DNA of 64,000 nt from Halocynthiibacter namhaensis. GTDB taxonomy: Bacteria; Pseudomonadota; Alphaproteobacteria; Rhodobacterales; Rhodobacteraceae. The DNA lies in NCBI RefSeq assembly GCF_000812685.1, contig NZ_JWIF01000073.1:1-64000 (forward strand), given 5' to 3'. The translations under genes and the position numbers were made by a program. Of this stretch, positions 35,620 through 44,529 are shown piece after piece. Below the pieces are notes generated by a model that did not search any database, was not told the origin of the DNA, and saw only the letters and a program-made list of their open reading frames with translations. Positions within the stretch are counted from its first letter, which is position 1; every line of letters starts with the position of its first letter.

Positions 35620-37134
35620 TCATTCCCCGCGGGGAAAACGTGCGTCGCCCTCAACATTGTCGAGGTTCATGTGATTGCGCATGTAGCGTTCAGATGCTTT
35701 TTGCAGCGGCTGGTAATCCCAAGGGAAATATTCGCCATTGCGCAGGGCTTCATAGACAACCCAGCGGCGCGCCTGGCTTTCGCGGACTTCGGCGTCGTAC
35801 GCATCTAGATCCCAACGCGCTTCGGACTTGGCACGCAAGCTGTTCAATGTGGCAGCATGGGCAGGGTCATCAGCTAGGTTGGTTAATTCATGCGGATCAT
35901 CGTCAAGGTTAAACAGCTGATCCGGGTCAAGCCCACAGCGGTTATATTTCCACTGGCCGTAACGCAGGGAAACCAGCGGCGCGTAAGATGCCTCGGCAGC
36001 ATATTCAATCGCAACCGGGCTGTCGCGTTCAACGCCTTGCGTGATGGGCAGAATGTTTTCACCATCAACCCAGGGTTCAATTTCTGACAAGTCAAGGCCC
36101 GCGAGCGCACCCAAAGTTGGGGTCATATCCAACGTGGAAACCGGCGTGTCATAGCAACCGGGTGTCACGCCAGGGCCCGCGACCATAAAGGGCACGCGCG
36201 CTGAACCTTCATAGAAGTTCATCTTGAACCAAAGCCCGCGTTCGCCCAGCATATCACCGTGATCAGAGACGAACAAAATGGTCGCTTCCTGACGGGTGCT
36301 TTCCAGCGCTTCCAAAATTTCACCAATCTTATCATCAAGATAGGAGATGTTTGCGAAATAGGCGCGGCGCGACCGTTTGATATCGTCTTCCTGAATATCG
36401 AAGTTGCGCCAATCATTCGCATCAAAGATACGCTGCGCATGTGGGTCGTGGTCTTCATACGCCATAGCAGGGACTTCGGGCAGAAGATGTTCGCAATCTT
36501 CATACAAATCCCAATACTTCTTACGCGCCACATAGGGGTCATGTGGGTGGGTAAAGCTGACGGTCATGCACCACGGACGGTCGTCTTTTCCGCGCGCATA
36601 ATCATAGACTTTGCGGGTCGCATTATAGGCGACTTCATCGTCGTATTCCATCTGGTTGGAGATCTCAGCAACGCCAGAACCCGTGACCGATCCCATGTTG
36701 TGATACCACCACTCAATACGTTCGCCCGGTTTGCGATAATCAGGCGTCCAGCCGAAATCAGCAGGGTAAATATCGGTGGTCAGGCGTTCTTCAAAACCAT
36801 GCATCTGATCGGGGCCAACAAAGTGCATTTTACCGGACAGACAGGTTTGATAGCCCGCGCGGCGCAGGTGATGCGCGTAAGTGGGGATATCCGAGCGGAA
36901 CTCAGCGGCGTTGTCATAAACGCCAGTACGGCGGGGCAATTGGCCAGACATAAAGCTGGCGCGACCCGGCGCACACAATGGGCTGGCGGTGTAGCAATTC
37001 TTGAAGCGCGCAGATTTTGCGGCAAGCTTTTTCAGGTTCGGCGCATGCAACCAGTCTGCCGGGCCATCCGGGAACAACGTTCCGTTCAGCTGATCCACCA
37101 TCAAAATCAGGATGTTTTGCTTTTTATCGCTCAT
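35620..37134 (-). CDS. betC: Choline-sulfatase
   Basis: A 504-residue type I sulfatase that releases choline and sulfate from choline-O-sulfate. The formylglycine motif is present in SPLCAPGRASFMSG (C-x-P-x-R), with metal ligands in ILMVDQLNG and SDHGDMLGERG. C-terminal residues include the choline-sulfatase type segment YNRCGLDPDQLFNLDDDPHEL. No signal peptide, so cytoplasmic, consistent with uptake of the sulfate ester. The start overlaps the betI stop by 4 bp. Confidence 0.95.
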   Translation of the reverse strand: MSDKKQNILILMVDQLNGTLFPDGPADWLHAPNLKKLAAKSARFKNCYTASPLCAPGRASFMSGQLPRRTGVYDNAAEFRSDIPTYAHHLRRAGYQTCLSGKMHFVGPDQMHGFEERLTTDIYPADFGWTPDYRKPGERIEWWYHNMGSVTGSGVAEISNQMEYDDEVAYNATRKVYDYARGKDDRPWCMTVSFTHPHDPYVARKKYWDLYEDCEHLLPEVPAMAYEDHDPHAQRIFDANDWRNFDIQEDDIKRSRRAYFANISYLDDKIGEILEALESTRQEATILFVSDHGDMLGERGLWFKMNFYEGSARVPFMVAGPGVTPGCYDTPVSTLDMTPTLGALAGLDLSEIEPWVDGENILPITQGVERDSPVAIEYAAEASYAPLVSLRYGQWKYNRCGLDPDQLFNLDDDPHELTNLADDPAHAATLNSLRAKSEARWDLDAYDAEVRESQARRWVVYEALRNGEYFPWDYQPLQKASERYMRNHMNLDNVEGDARFPRGE

Positions 37135-37715
37135 GGTTGTTGATCCCCCAACAATGCATTTAGATAGGTTACCACAATATCTGCGGCCCCTTCTGCGTCT
37201 TCTTCAATTTCGTGCAAGGCGCGCCGGATATAGTGGCCGTCAATCATTGCTGCCACGCCAGCTGCGGCATGATCTGCTTCTGCACCCAACAAGGGGCGCA
37301 AACCTGCCAATAGATTGGAATTCAAACGCTTTTGGTAGACCCGCAACAGACGGCGCGCCTCATCCGAGGTCTGCGCCAGCACGTAAAAATTCAACCACGC
37401 AGATACGACTTCTGGTCGAAAATGTCCTGGCTCAAAACTTGCTGCAATCACGGCCTCTACCCTATCACGCGGGGTTTTCACCACCGTCAATGCACCACGC
37501 ACAGACGCCCCGTATAAAGACAAAGTATGACGCATTGCCGCGAGGAAGATTTGTTCTTTTCCGCCAAAATAATGGTGCGCAAGCGCCGAAGACATGCCCG
37601 CACGTTTCGCGATTTGAGACACCGTAACGTCAAGGGAACCCGCGCGCCCGATTTCTGCAATCGTCGCTTTCACCAAGGCATCCCGCCTGATAGGTTCCAT
37701 CCCGAGCTTGGGCAT
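37131..37715 (-). CDS. betI: BetI, TetR-family repressor of betaine synthesis
   Basis: A 194-residue TetR regulator starting MPKLGMEPIRRDALVKATIAEIG, the BetI N-terminus, with helix-turn-helix DVTVSQIAKRAGMSSALAHHYFGGKE. It represses the bet genes until choline binds. ATG 37715 has GGAG 6 bases upstream; the frame goes on to 37775 with no site. First gene of the leftward betICBA operon and divergent from choX. Confidence 0.93.
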   Translation of the reverse strand: MPKLGMEPIRRDALVKATIAEIGRAGSLDVTVSQIAKRAGMSSALAHHYFGGKEQIFLAAMRHTLSLYGASVRGALTVVKTPRDRVEAVIAASFEPGHFRPEVVSAWLNFYVLAQTSDEARRLLRVYQKRLNSNLLAGLRPLLGAEADHAAAGVAAMIDGHYIRRALHEIEEDAEGAADIVVTYLNALLGDQQP

Positions 37716-37758
37716 ATTTTTCTCCAAAAGACTTGCCATATAGCTTTCAATGATTTTA

Positions 37759-37772
37759 ATTGACTCGTCAAT
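37759..37772. promoter_or_regulatory. Candidate BetI operator
   Basis: ATTGAC and GTCAAT, separated by TC, form a 6+2+6 inverted repeat in the 81-bp gap between betI (37715) and choX (37797). Position and a TTGA/TCAA core fit a BetI-type site that could control betICBA and choXWV together. Confidence 0.5.
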
Positions 37773-37796
37773 CAAGAAAAAACCAGGGAGCCAAAA

Positions 37797-38714
37797 ATGA
37801 CTTTTAAGACTTCAGTATCCGCCCTCGCGCTGATCGCACTCGCAGGCCCAGCACTTGCAGATTGCGGCACTGTTACTTTCTCCGATGTGGGCTGGACCGA
37901 CATTACCGCGACCACCGCTGTGACCACAACGATCCTAGAAGCGATCGGTTACGAGACCGACATTAAAGTTCTTTCCGTTCCTGTGACTTACGTGTCCATG
38001 GCCGAAGGCGACATCGACGTTTTCCTTGGCAACTGGATGCCAACCATGGAAGGTGACATCGCAGCATATCGCGAAGCTGGCACCGTTGATACCGTACGCG
38101 CAAACCTGCATGGAACCGCCTATACATTGGCGACAAACGCTGCGGGTGCGGCCCTTGGAATCGCGGATTTCAAAGACCTTGCAACACATGCTGACGCGCT
38201 TGACGGCACCATTTATGGCATCGAACCAGGCAACGACGGCAACCGCATCGTTATGGATCTGATCGAAGCCGACACATTCGGCATGTCCGCGCTGGAAGTT
38301 GTTGAAAGCTCTGAGCAAGGCATGCTGGCACAGGTTGAACGCGCTGACAGCAAGGGCGAACCAGTGATCTTCCTTGGTTGGGCGCCGCACCCAATGAATT
38401 CTAACTTCGACGTCACATATCTGACCGGTGGCGAAGAATGGTTCGGCGCGGAAGGTGACGTCTATACCAACACACGTGCGGGTTACGTTGCTGAATGCCC
38501 GAACGTTGGCAAAATGTTGACAAACCTCGAATTCTCACTGGCGATGGAAAACGAAGTCATGGGCGCAATTCTTGATGGTGGCGAAGAAGCAGACGACGCT
38601 GCCAAAACATGGATCACCGCGAACATGGATGCGGTTGAGCCTTGGCTTGCAGGCGTGACCACCAAAGACGGTGCCGACGCGTTTGCAGCTTTGAAGCACG
38701 CATTCGACATGTAA
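37797..38714 (+). CDS. choX: Choline ABC transporter substrate-binding protein ChoX
   Basis: A 305-residue periplasmic binding protein, signal peptide ending GPALADC, of the OpuAC/ProX family. VGWTDITATTAVTTTILEAIGYETDI, VFLGNWMPTMEGD and a late VIFLGWAPHPMNSNFDV contain aromatic residues that cage the quaternary ammonium. It hands choline to the ChoW/ChoV membrane complex. Divergent from betI and followed by a hairpin, then choW. Confidence 0.93.
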   Translation: MTFKTSVSALALIALAGPALADCGTVTFSDVGWTDITATTAVTTTILEAIGYETDIKVLSVPVTYVSMAEGDIDVFLGNWMPTMEGDIAAYREAGTVDTVRANLHGTAYTLATNAAGAALGIADFKDLATHADALDGTIYGIEPGNDGNRIVMDLIEADTFGMSALEVVESSEQGMLAQVERADSKGEPVIFLGWAPHPMNSNFDVTYLTGGEEWFGAEGDVYTNTRAGYVAECPNVGKMLTNLEFSLAMENEVMGAILDGGEEADDAAKTWITANMDAVEPWLAGVTTKDGADAFAALKHAFDM

Positions 38715-38732
38715 GTAATTCACAACAAATTC

Positions 38733-38763
38733 GAGCGGCCCTGGTGATCATCTGGGGCCGTTC
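38733..38763 (+). terminator. Hairpin between choX and choW
   Basis: GAGCGGCCC (38733-38741) pairs with GGGCCGTTC (38755-38763) through 9 bp including one G-U pair, 13-base loop. It lies 18 bases after the choX stop and may favour high choX expression relative to choWV. Confidence 0.65.
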
Positions 38764-38798
38764 ACTTTAGATTAAGACACCACCGGGGAGGGTGCGCA

Positions 38799-39635
38799 AT
38801 GAATTGGCTGACAGAGGAAAAAATACCTGTCGGGAAGTGGATGAAGGCCGCGTTTGAGTGGCTGAAAGATAATCTTTCCTGGTTTTTTGACGGTCTCGAG
38901 ACCATGCTCTCTTGGGTGATCGACAGCACGGTTGAACTGCTGCAATACCCTCCAGCTCTTCTGATGGTTGTCATCTTCGCAGGCATCACTTGGCTGATCC
39001 AGAAAGATTGGAAACGCGTTGTCATCGTGACGCTGTGTTTCTTGTACGTGATCAATCAGGGCTATTGGGATGAGACCGCAGAAAGCCTGACATTGATCTT
39101 ATATGCCGGTTTTTTCTGTATGGCTGTTGGTGTGCCTCTGGGCATTTATTTTGCCCACAACCCCCGCACCTATCGCGCGGTCGAACCCATCCTTGATATG
39201 ATGCAAACCATCCCAACTTTTGTCTATCTGATCCCGATGATCGTTCTCTTTGGCATCGGCATGGTGCCGGGCCTTGTTGCGACGTTCATCTTCGTCGTTG
39301 CTGCCCCTATCCGCTTGACGCAATTGGGTGTTTCCCAAGTTCCTCTTGCCCTGAAAGAAGCTGCGCGCGCCTTTGGCGCCACCCCGCGTGAGACCCTATT
39401 CAAGGTTGAGCTACCCTATGCCTTTCCGCAAATCATGGCGGGTCTGAACCAGACCATCATGTTGGCCCTATCCATGGTTGTGATCGCCGGCCTTGTTGGT
39501 GCTGATGGCCTGGGCATCCCGGTGATCCGTGCGTTGAACACAGTGAACGCCGCCAAAGGTTTTGAAAGTGGCTTTGTGATTGTGGCCGTCGCAATTGCGC
39601 TTGATCGCATGTTGCGGGTGGAGACAAAATCATGA
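38799..39635 (+). CDS. choW: Choline ABC transporter permease ChoW
   Basis: A 278-residue permease with an extended N-terminal amphipathic region (MNWLTEEKIPVGKWMKAAFEW), about six membrane helices and the EAA loop KEAARAFGATPRETLFKVELPYAFPQI. It forms the channel for choline uptake with ChoV. GGGGAGG precedes the ATG. Its stop overlaps choV by 4 bp. Confidence 0.95.
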   Translation: MNWLTEEKIPVGKWMKAAFEWLKDNLSWFFDGLETMLSWVIDSTVELLQYPPALLMVVIFAGITWLIQKDWKRVVIVTLCFLYVINQGYWDETAESLTLILYAGFFCMAVGVPLGIYFAHNPRTYRAVEPILDMMQTIPTFVYLIPMIVLFGIGMVPGLVATFIFVVAAPIRLTQLGVSQVPLALKEAARAFGATPRETLFKVELPYAFPQIMAGLNQTIMLALSMVVIAGLVGADGLGIPVIRALNTVNAAKGFESGFVIVAVAIALDRMLRVETKS

Positions 39636-40657
39636 AAAACGCTGTAGAATTCGACAATGTATCCATCGTTTTTGGCGACAAACCACAAACGGCATTGCCC
39701 TTGATGGATGAAATGAAAACCCGTTCTGAAGTGCAGGTTGAAACCTGCCAGATCTTGGGCGTGCATGATTGCTCTATTGACGTGGCAGAAGGCGAAATCC
39801 TTGTTCTTATGGGACTCTCTGGATCTGGCAAGTCCACACTTTTGCGTGCGGTCAACGGGTTGAACCCCGTGGTGCGCGGCGCTGTGCGTGTAAACAATGG
39901 CCAGGAAATGGTCGATGTAACCAGCTGCAACGCCGCCACCCTGCGCGATGTACGGCAGAAACATGTGTCCATGGTCTTCCAACAATTTGGCCTGCTGCCC
40001 TGGCGCACTGTGCGTGAAAATGCGGGACTTGGGCTTGAACTTGCGGGCATGGAGAAGACGCAACGCAACGCAAAGGTTGACCAACAACTTGCGCTGGTTG
40101 GCCTGTCCGATTGGGCGGATCGCAAAGTTGGCGAATTGTCCGGTGGGATGCAACAGCGTGTGGGTCTGGCCCGCGCCTTTGCAACCGAAGCCCCAATTTT
40201 GCTGATGGACGAGCCATTTTCCGCGCTTGATCCGCTGATCCGCACGAAATTGCAGGATGAACTTTTGGATCTGCAACGCGATCTGAAACGCACCATCATC
40301 TTCGTAAGTCACGATCTGGACGAGGCCTTCAAACTGGGTGATCGTATCGCGATTATGGAAGGCGGGCGCATCGTGCAATGTGGCACCCCGCAGGAGATTT
40401 TCTCAAACCCTGCGAATGATTACGTGGCTGATTTCGTCGCCCATATGAACCCGCTTGGCGTGTTATGTGCGCGCGATGTGATGGTGCCGGTTACGGGCGA
40501 TCCGGATCATTTTGTTGCGCCAGACATGGATATTCGCGACGTGATGGAATTGATCGGAGACAGCACAGAGTCAGTGGCTGTCAAAGATGGCGACGAGGTG
40601 ATTGGCCAAATCACCAAGGATCGCGTGTTAAGCAAACTTCTCGACCCACGCAGTTAA
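39632..40657 (+). CDS. choV: Choline ABC transporter ATP-binding protein ChoV
   Basis: A 341-residue ABC ATPase of the ProV/OpuAA family: Walker A GLSGSGKST at residues 61-69, signature LSGGMQQR, Walker B ILLMDEPFSALD, then the switch His in FVSHDLDEAF. A short C-terminal tail (DVMELIGDSTESVAVKDGDEVIGQ) resembles a single CBS-type element. Energises choline import. Overlaps choW by 4 bp. Confidence 0.96.
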   Translation: MKNAVEFDNVSIVFGDKPQTALPLMDEMKTRSEVQVETCQILGVHDCSIDVAEGEILVLMGLSGSGKSTLLRAVNGLNPVVRGAVRVNNGQEMVDVTSCNAATLRDVRQKHVSMVFQQFGLLPWRTVRENAGLGLELAGMEKTQRNAKVDQQLALVGLSDWADRKVGELSGGMQQRVGLARAFATEAPILLMDEPFSALDPLIRTKLQDELLDLQRDLKRTIIFVSHDLDEAFKLGDRIAIMEGGRIVQCGTPQEIFSNPANDYVADFVAHMNPLGVLCARDVMVPVTGDPDHFVAPDMDIRDVMELIGDSTESVAVKDGDEVIGQITKDRVLSKLLDPRS

Positions 40658-40670
40658 CCCCAACATGCCA

Positions 40671-40692
40671 GCGGGCGGTGAAAATCGCCCGC
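40671..40692 (+). terminator. Hairpin after choXWV
   Basis: GCGGGCG (40671-40677) and CGCCCGC (40686-40692) are a perfect 7-bp stem with an 8-base loop containing AAAA, 13 bases after the choV stop. There is no T tract. Confidence 0.5.
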
Positions 40693-40750
40693 GCCTGCAA
40701 TTTCCCCCATACACCATTGTCGCGCCCAGATCCGCATGCAACAGTAGAGC

Positions 40751-42121
40751 ATGGAAAACGATACGACCCAGCCCGTCACCGATCCGGCATCCCCTGAATT
40801 GCCCCCTGAACTGACCGCCGAAGTACAAGGCTTTCTGGCCCAGCTTCAGGTGTTCATCGAAGGGCTGCTACGCCCCTATCAACTGTGGCAAGTCGCGATC
40901 ACGGTCGCAGTCTTTATCGTCGCTTGGGGGCTTCAAGCATGGATCGCCCCACGCATACACGACTGGATGCGCGGCTTGGAAGGTCGCCCAAAATGGCAAT
41001 TGCGGTGGTTGCTGATCCTGCATCGTCGCACGACTTTGATCTTATTTGTGATACTGCAATGGTCGGTCATTCTTTACATGCGAGAGGTACTAAACACCTT
41101 CCCATCCCGCACATATTTGCTGGCCCTGATAGGCACCGTCAGCTTCGCCTGGGTGGCAATCACACTTGCAACGATCGTCATCAAAAGCGAATTTCTGCGC
41201 CGCCTTGTACGCGGTGGCGGCTGGGCATGGGTGACCCTATATTACCTAGGCCTGCTCGACACGACCAGTAATATCCTCGATTCCGCAGCCGTTGATTTTG
41301 GCGATTTTCACCTGTCTATCCTTGTGGTTTTCAAAGCCGTCGCGGTTACGGGCCTGTTGATTTTTGGTGCCAAGCTGGTTTCCACGGCCACGGCAACCAA
41401 AGTGCGTTCCAATGAGGAAATCTCGCCTTCCATGCAGGTCTTGGTGGTGAAATTTGCGCAGATGGTCCTATATGGATCCGCGTTTTTTATCGGGCTGAAA
41501 GCCGTTGGTTTTGATCTAACAGGTCTTGCGGTTCTATCCGGTGCCATCGGTGTTGGCCTTGGCTTTGGTTTGCAAAAAGTTGTATCAAACCTTGTATCAG
41601 GCATCATTATTTTGCTCGATAAATCCATCAAACCTGGCGACGTGATTTCGCTGGGCGATACCTTTGGCTGGATCGACAGTTTGGGTGCGCGGTATGTGTC
41701 CGTGGTCACCCGTGATGGTCGTGAATATTTGATCCCGAATGAGGATTTGATCACGGGCCAAGTGGTGAATTGGTCGCATTCCAATGACCTTGTGCGGCTC
41801 GATATTTACTTTGGCACGGCCTATGGCTGTGATCCGCATGCCGTCCGCAAAATTGCGATTGATGCGGCAAAATCCGTTGGACGCGTGCTGACCGCCAAGG
41901 CACCCGTTTGCCATATCGTGGGATTTGGGGACAGTTCCGTTGACTATATTTTACGGTTTTGGATCACAGACCCAACCGGCGGGCTGACCAACATTCGCGG
42001 CAATGTATATCTGGCGCTTTGGGATGCGTTCAAGGAACATGGAATTGACCTTCCCTTTCCCCAACGTGAAGTGCGAATTTTGAACGAGAGCAACAATGAC
42101 ACACCCCAAATTATTGACTGA
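40751..42121 (+). CDS. MscS-family mechanosensitive channel
   Basis: A 456-residue membrane protein. N-terminal half has about five hydrophobic helices; the MscS core begins with the pore helix GLAVLSGAIGVGLGFGLQKVVSNLVSG, followed by the beta domain IKPGDVISLGDTFGWIDSLGARYVSVVTRDGREYLIPNEDLI and the C-terminal VDYILRFWITDP part. It should open under membrane tension to release solutes during osmotic downshift, a sensible neighbour for the betaine genes. Its last 26 bp overlap the amidase start. Confidence 0.93.
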   Translation: MENDTTQPVTDPASPELPPELTAEVQGFLAQLQVFIEGLLRPYQLWQVAITVAVFIVAWGLQAWIAPRIHDWMRGLEGRPKWQLRWLLILHRRTTLILFVILQWSVILYMREVLNTFPSRTYLLALIGTVSFAWVAITLATIVIKSEFLRRLVRGGGWAWVTLYYLGLLDTTSNILDSAAVDFGDFHLSILVVFKAVAVTGLLIFGAKLVSTATATKVRSNEEISPSMQVLVVKFAQMVLYGSAFFIGLKAVGFDLTGLAVLSGAIGVGLGFGLQKVVSNLVSGIIILLDKSIKPGDVISLGDTFGWIDSLGARYVSVVTRDGREYLIPNEDLITGQVVNWSHSNDLVRLDIYFGTAYGCDPHAVRKIAIDAAKSVGRVLTAKAPVCHIVGFGDSSVDYILRFWITDPTGGLTNIRGNVYLALWDAFKEHGIDLPFPQREVRILNESNNDTPQIID

Positions 42122-43517
42122 ATATGACGCCTGCGATTTGGTTGAAATGTTGCAGGCACAAAAGGTCACCGTGCGCGCGGTGCTTGAGGCCTGTCTTGCG
42201 CGAATCACAACCATCAATCCATCAGTAAACGCAATTGTGTCGCTGCGCCCAAACGCCGATCTTTTGGCCGAGGCCGACGCGATGGATGCCGCAGGCCCGC
42301 GCCCGGATCAACCGCTTTGGGGATTGCCCATGGCGATCAAAGACCTCGAAGACACCAAGGGGCTGCGCAGCACCAGCGGTTCGCCTATCTTTACCGATCA
42401 CATTCCCGACGCCGACAGCATCATGGTCGCGCGCTTGCGCGCCGCTGGTGTTCTGATCATCGGCAAAACAAACGTGCCCGAATTCGGTCTTGGCAGTCAC
42501 AGTTACAACCCGATTTTCGGCGTCACGCGCAACCCATATGACACATCCACAAGTGCTGGCGGCTCCAGCGGCGGCGCGGCCGTAGCACTTGCAACGGGCA
42601 TGGTTTCACTTGCGGATGGGTCAGACATGATGGGCAGTCTGCGCAACCCTGCGGGGTGGAACAACGTCTATGGGTTTCGCCCATCCGCGGGATTGGTTGC
42701 GAAAGATCCGCAGGGGGATGCTTGGTCACAAGGGCTGTCAACCAACGGCCCAATGGCCCGATCCCCGCGCGACATGGACATGATGTTGAAAGTCATCGGG
42801 CAACCCGATCCTCGACAACCGATCTCACTTCCCGCCTATAATGGTATGGAAAAGATTAACCCCAAAAATGTCACTATTGGCTGGATTAGAGACTGGTCTG
42901 GCTATCTTCCCATGGAAAATGGGGTGTTGGCACAATGCGAAGTGGCGCTTGATATCTTACGTAATCTTGGCTGTGAGATCGTCGAATATACACCAAAAAT
43001 TGCACCCGAATCGCTATGGGACAGTTGGTGCATTTTGCGCAGCCATTCCGTCGCGCTAAGCTCAATTGCCTTGTATCGTGATCCACAGAAACGTGCCCAT
43101 TTGAAAGACGCCCATGTTTGGGAAATTGAACGCGGCCTAAGTTATAGCACCACAGACATTCACCATGCCGGCATCATTCGTTCCGATTGGTTCCGCGAAA
43201 TTGCGCGCCTCACACACATCAATTTACTGGCCCTACCATCCGCACAATTATTCCCCTTTAACGCCGATCTAGATTGGCCAAAATCCATCGCAGGCAAGCA
43301 GATGGACAGTTATCATCGTTGGATGGAAGTCGTCGTTCCCGCGTCATTGATCGGGCTTCCTGCGGTGTCTATCCCGGCCGGGTTCGGTGCGAAAAACCTG
43401 CCCATGGGATTGCAGTTGATCGGCAAAAACGCACAGGACGCACAGGTCCTGGGGCTTGCTGATCTATATCACCAAGCAACGCAACTTCCGCAAAACCACC
43501 CACCAAGGCCCGAATAA
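42096..43517 (+). CDS. Amidase signature family enzyme
   Basis: A 473-residue amidase. The Ser-cisSer-Lys triad is visible: Lys in LPMAIKDLEDTKG, the cis-Ser in SAGGSSGGAAVALATGM, and the nucleophile in DGSDMMGSLRNPAGWNNVYGFRPS. Length fits amidases such as GatA-like and aryl/aliphatic amidases, but with no gatB or gatC nearby it is a catabolic or detoxifying amidase. Substrate unknown. Translation appears coupled to the channel gene by a 26-bp overlap. Confidence 0.92.
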   Translation: MTHPKLLTEYDACDLVEMLQAQKVTVRAVLEACLARITTINPSVNAIVSLRPNADLLAEADAMDAAGPRPDQPLWGLPMAIKDLEDTKGLRSTSGSPIFTDHIPDADSIMVARLRAAGVLIIGKTNVPEFGLGSHSYNPIFGVTRNPYDTSTSAGGSSGGAAVALATGMVSLADGSDMMGSLRNPAGWNNVYGFRPSAGLVAKDPQGDAWSQGLSTNGPMARSPRDMDMMLKVIGQPDPRQPISLPAYNGMEKINPKNVTIGWIRDWSGYLPMENGVLAQCEVALDILRNLGCEIVEYTPKIAPESLWDSWCILRSHSVALSSIALYRDPQKRAHLKDAHVWEIERGLSYSTTDIHHAGIIRSDWFREIARLTHINLLALPSAQLFPFNADLDWPKSIAGKQMDSYHRWMEVVVPASLIGLPAVSIPAGFGAKNLPMGLQLIGKNAQDAQVLGLADLYHQATQLPQNHPPRPE

Positions 43518-43571
43518 ATAGTACAGCAGATGCCGATTGAGCTTTCGCGCGCGTGGTGATACCGTTAAAGG

Positions 43572-43611
43572 AAGCTCTGCGCCGAGCTTTTGCGGCGCGT
43601 TTTTAGGAGGG
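43572..43611 (+). promoter_or_regulatory. Terminator / anti-terminator-like leader before rsfS
   Basis: GCGCCG (43579-43584) pairs with CGGCGC (43593-43598) followed by TTTTT (43600-43604), a Rho-independent terminator. An overlapping stem, AAGCTC (43572-43577) with GAGCTT (43584-43589), cannot form at the same time, as they share 43579-43589. The ribosome site AGGAGG (43605-43610) follows directly. It may simply end the amidase transcript or may gate rsfS. Confidence 0.55.
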
Positions 43612-43617
43612 AAGACC

Positions 43618-44049
43618 CTGTCTCAATCTACAAGTGCGGCTGATAACGTAGTCGCGAAAGACGCCACTGCACAGTCGAAATCACTGCCCGAGGCAAACGC
43701 CCCTTCAAGCGCTGTGTTGCTTGAGAGCATTCTTACCTCTCTCGATGAGAACAAAGCCGAAGACATCGTGCAAATCGATCTGGCTGGAAAATCTGCAATC
43801 GCGGATCACATGGTCGTTTGTTCAGGTCGCTCAACACGCCAAGTGATCGGTATTGCTGAAAAGCTGGCTGACAAGCTGAAACACGACTTTGGACGTCTGT
43901 CCAAACTTGAAGGCAAAGACCAAGGCGATTGGGTTCTTGTCGATTCTGGCGATGTGATTGTTCATGTTTTCCGCCCTGAAGTGCGCGAGTTCTATCAGCT
44001 GGAAAAAATGTGGCTTGATCCAGGCTCCATGACTGACACCAACGCGTAA
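43618..44049 (+). CDS. rsfS: Ribosome silencing factor RsfS
   Basis: A 143-residue protein with the RsfS/Iojap core from about residue 33: LLESILTSLDENKAEDIVQIDLAGKS, ADHMVVCSGRSTRQV and WVLVDSGDVIVHVFRPEVREFYQLEKMW. RsfS binds ribosomal protein uL14 and blocks subunit joining when nutrients run low. I propose a CTG start at 43618, because AGGAGG lies 7 bases upstream. The nearest in-frame ATG (43537) would place a terminator inside the gene, and an internal GTG near 43714 lacks a ribosome site. rlmH follows after 9 bases. Confidence 0.88.
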   Translation: MSQSTSAADNVVAKDATAQSKSLPEANAPSSAVLLESILTSLDENKAEDIVQIDLAGKSAIADHMVVCSGRSTRQVIGIAEKLADKLKHDFGRLSKLEGKDQGDWVLVDSGDVIVHVFRPEVREFYQLEKMWLDPGSMTDTNA

Positions 44050-44058
44050 TCTAGCGCG

Positions 44059-44529
44059 ATGCGTGTTCAAATCTCTGCGGTCGGGCGTTTGCGCGCCGGA
44101 CCGGAACGCACCCTTTTCGACGACTATCAAACACGGTTTGATCGCAGCGGCCGCGCCTTAGGTCTTGGTCCTCTGAACATGGCCGAAGTCGACGCGAAAA
44201 AGGGCGGCGGCATGACCGCCGAGGCCGTTCTGCTTGAACGTTCCATCCCCAAAGGCGCACGTATTTGCACCTTGGATGAACGCGGGAAAATCCTGACATC
44301 ACCCGATTTCGCCAATAAGATCGCCGATCTTCGCGATGGCGGTGCGCAAGACTTATGTTTCATCATTGGTGGTGCGGATGGTATTGATCCATCCCTGCGG
44401 GCAAAAGCTGATTTCTCGATCAGTTTGGGGAAAATGGTTTGGCCCCACATGCTGGCACGTGTCATGCTGTCAGAACAATTGTATCGCGCGGCATCGATCC
44501 TGGCCGGAAGCCCATATCACCGCGTGTGA
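44059..44529 (+). CDS. rlmH: 23S rRNA pseudouridine-1915 N3-methyltransferase RlmH
   Basis: A 156-residue SPOUT methyltransferase that modifies pseudouridine 1915 in helix 69 of 23S rRNA. LDERGKILTS, FIIGGADGI (AdoMet knot) and KMVWPHMLARVMLSEQLYRAASILAGSPYHR are the defining blocks and the C-terminal YHR is intact. rsfS-rlmH order is usual in bacteria. It converges with the LysR gene and overlaps its end by 13 bp. Confidence 0.96.
   Translation: MRVQISAVGRLRAGPERTLFDDYQTRFDRSGRALGLGPLNMAEVDAKKGGGMTAEAVLLERSIPKGARICTLDERGKILTSPDFANKIADLRDGGAQDLCFIIGGADGIDPSLRAKADFSISLGKMVWPHMLARVMLSEQLYRAASILAGSPYHRV

Noticed and set aside
34162-35808. A 548-residue open frame on the plus strand
   Set aside because: It is antisense to betB and betC, has composition typical of a shadow frame, and no ribosome site or domain.
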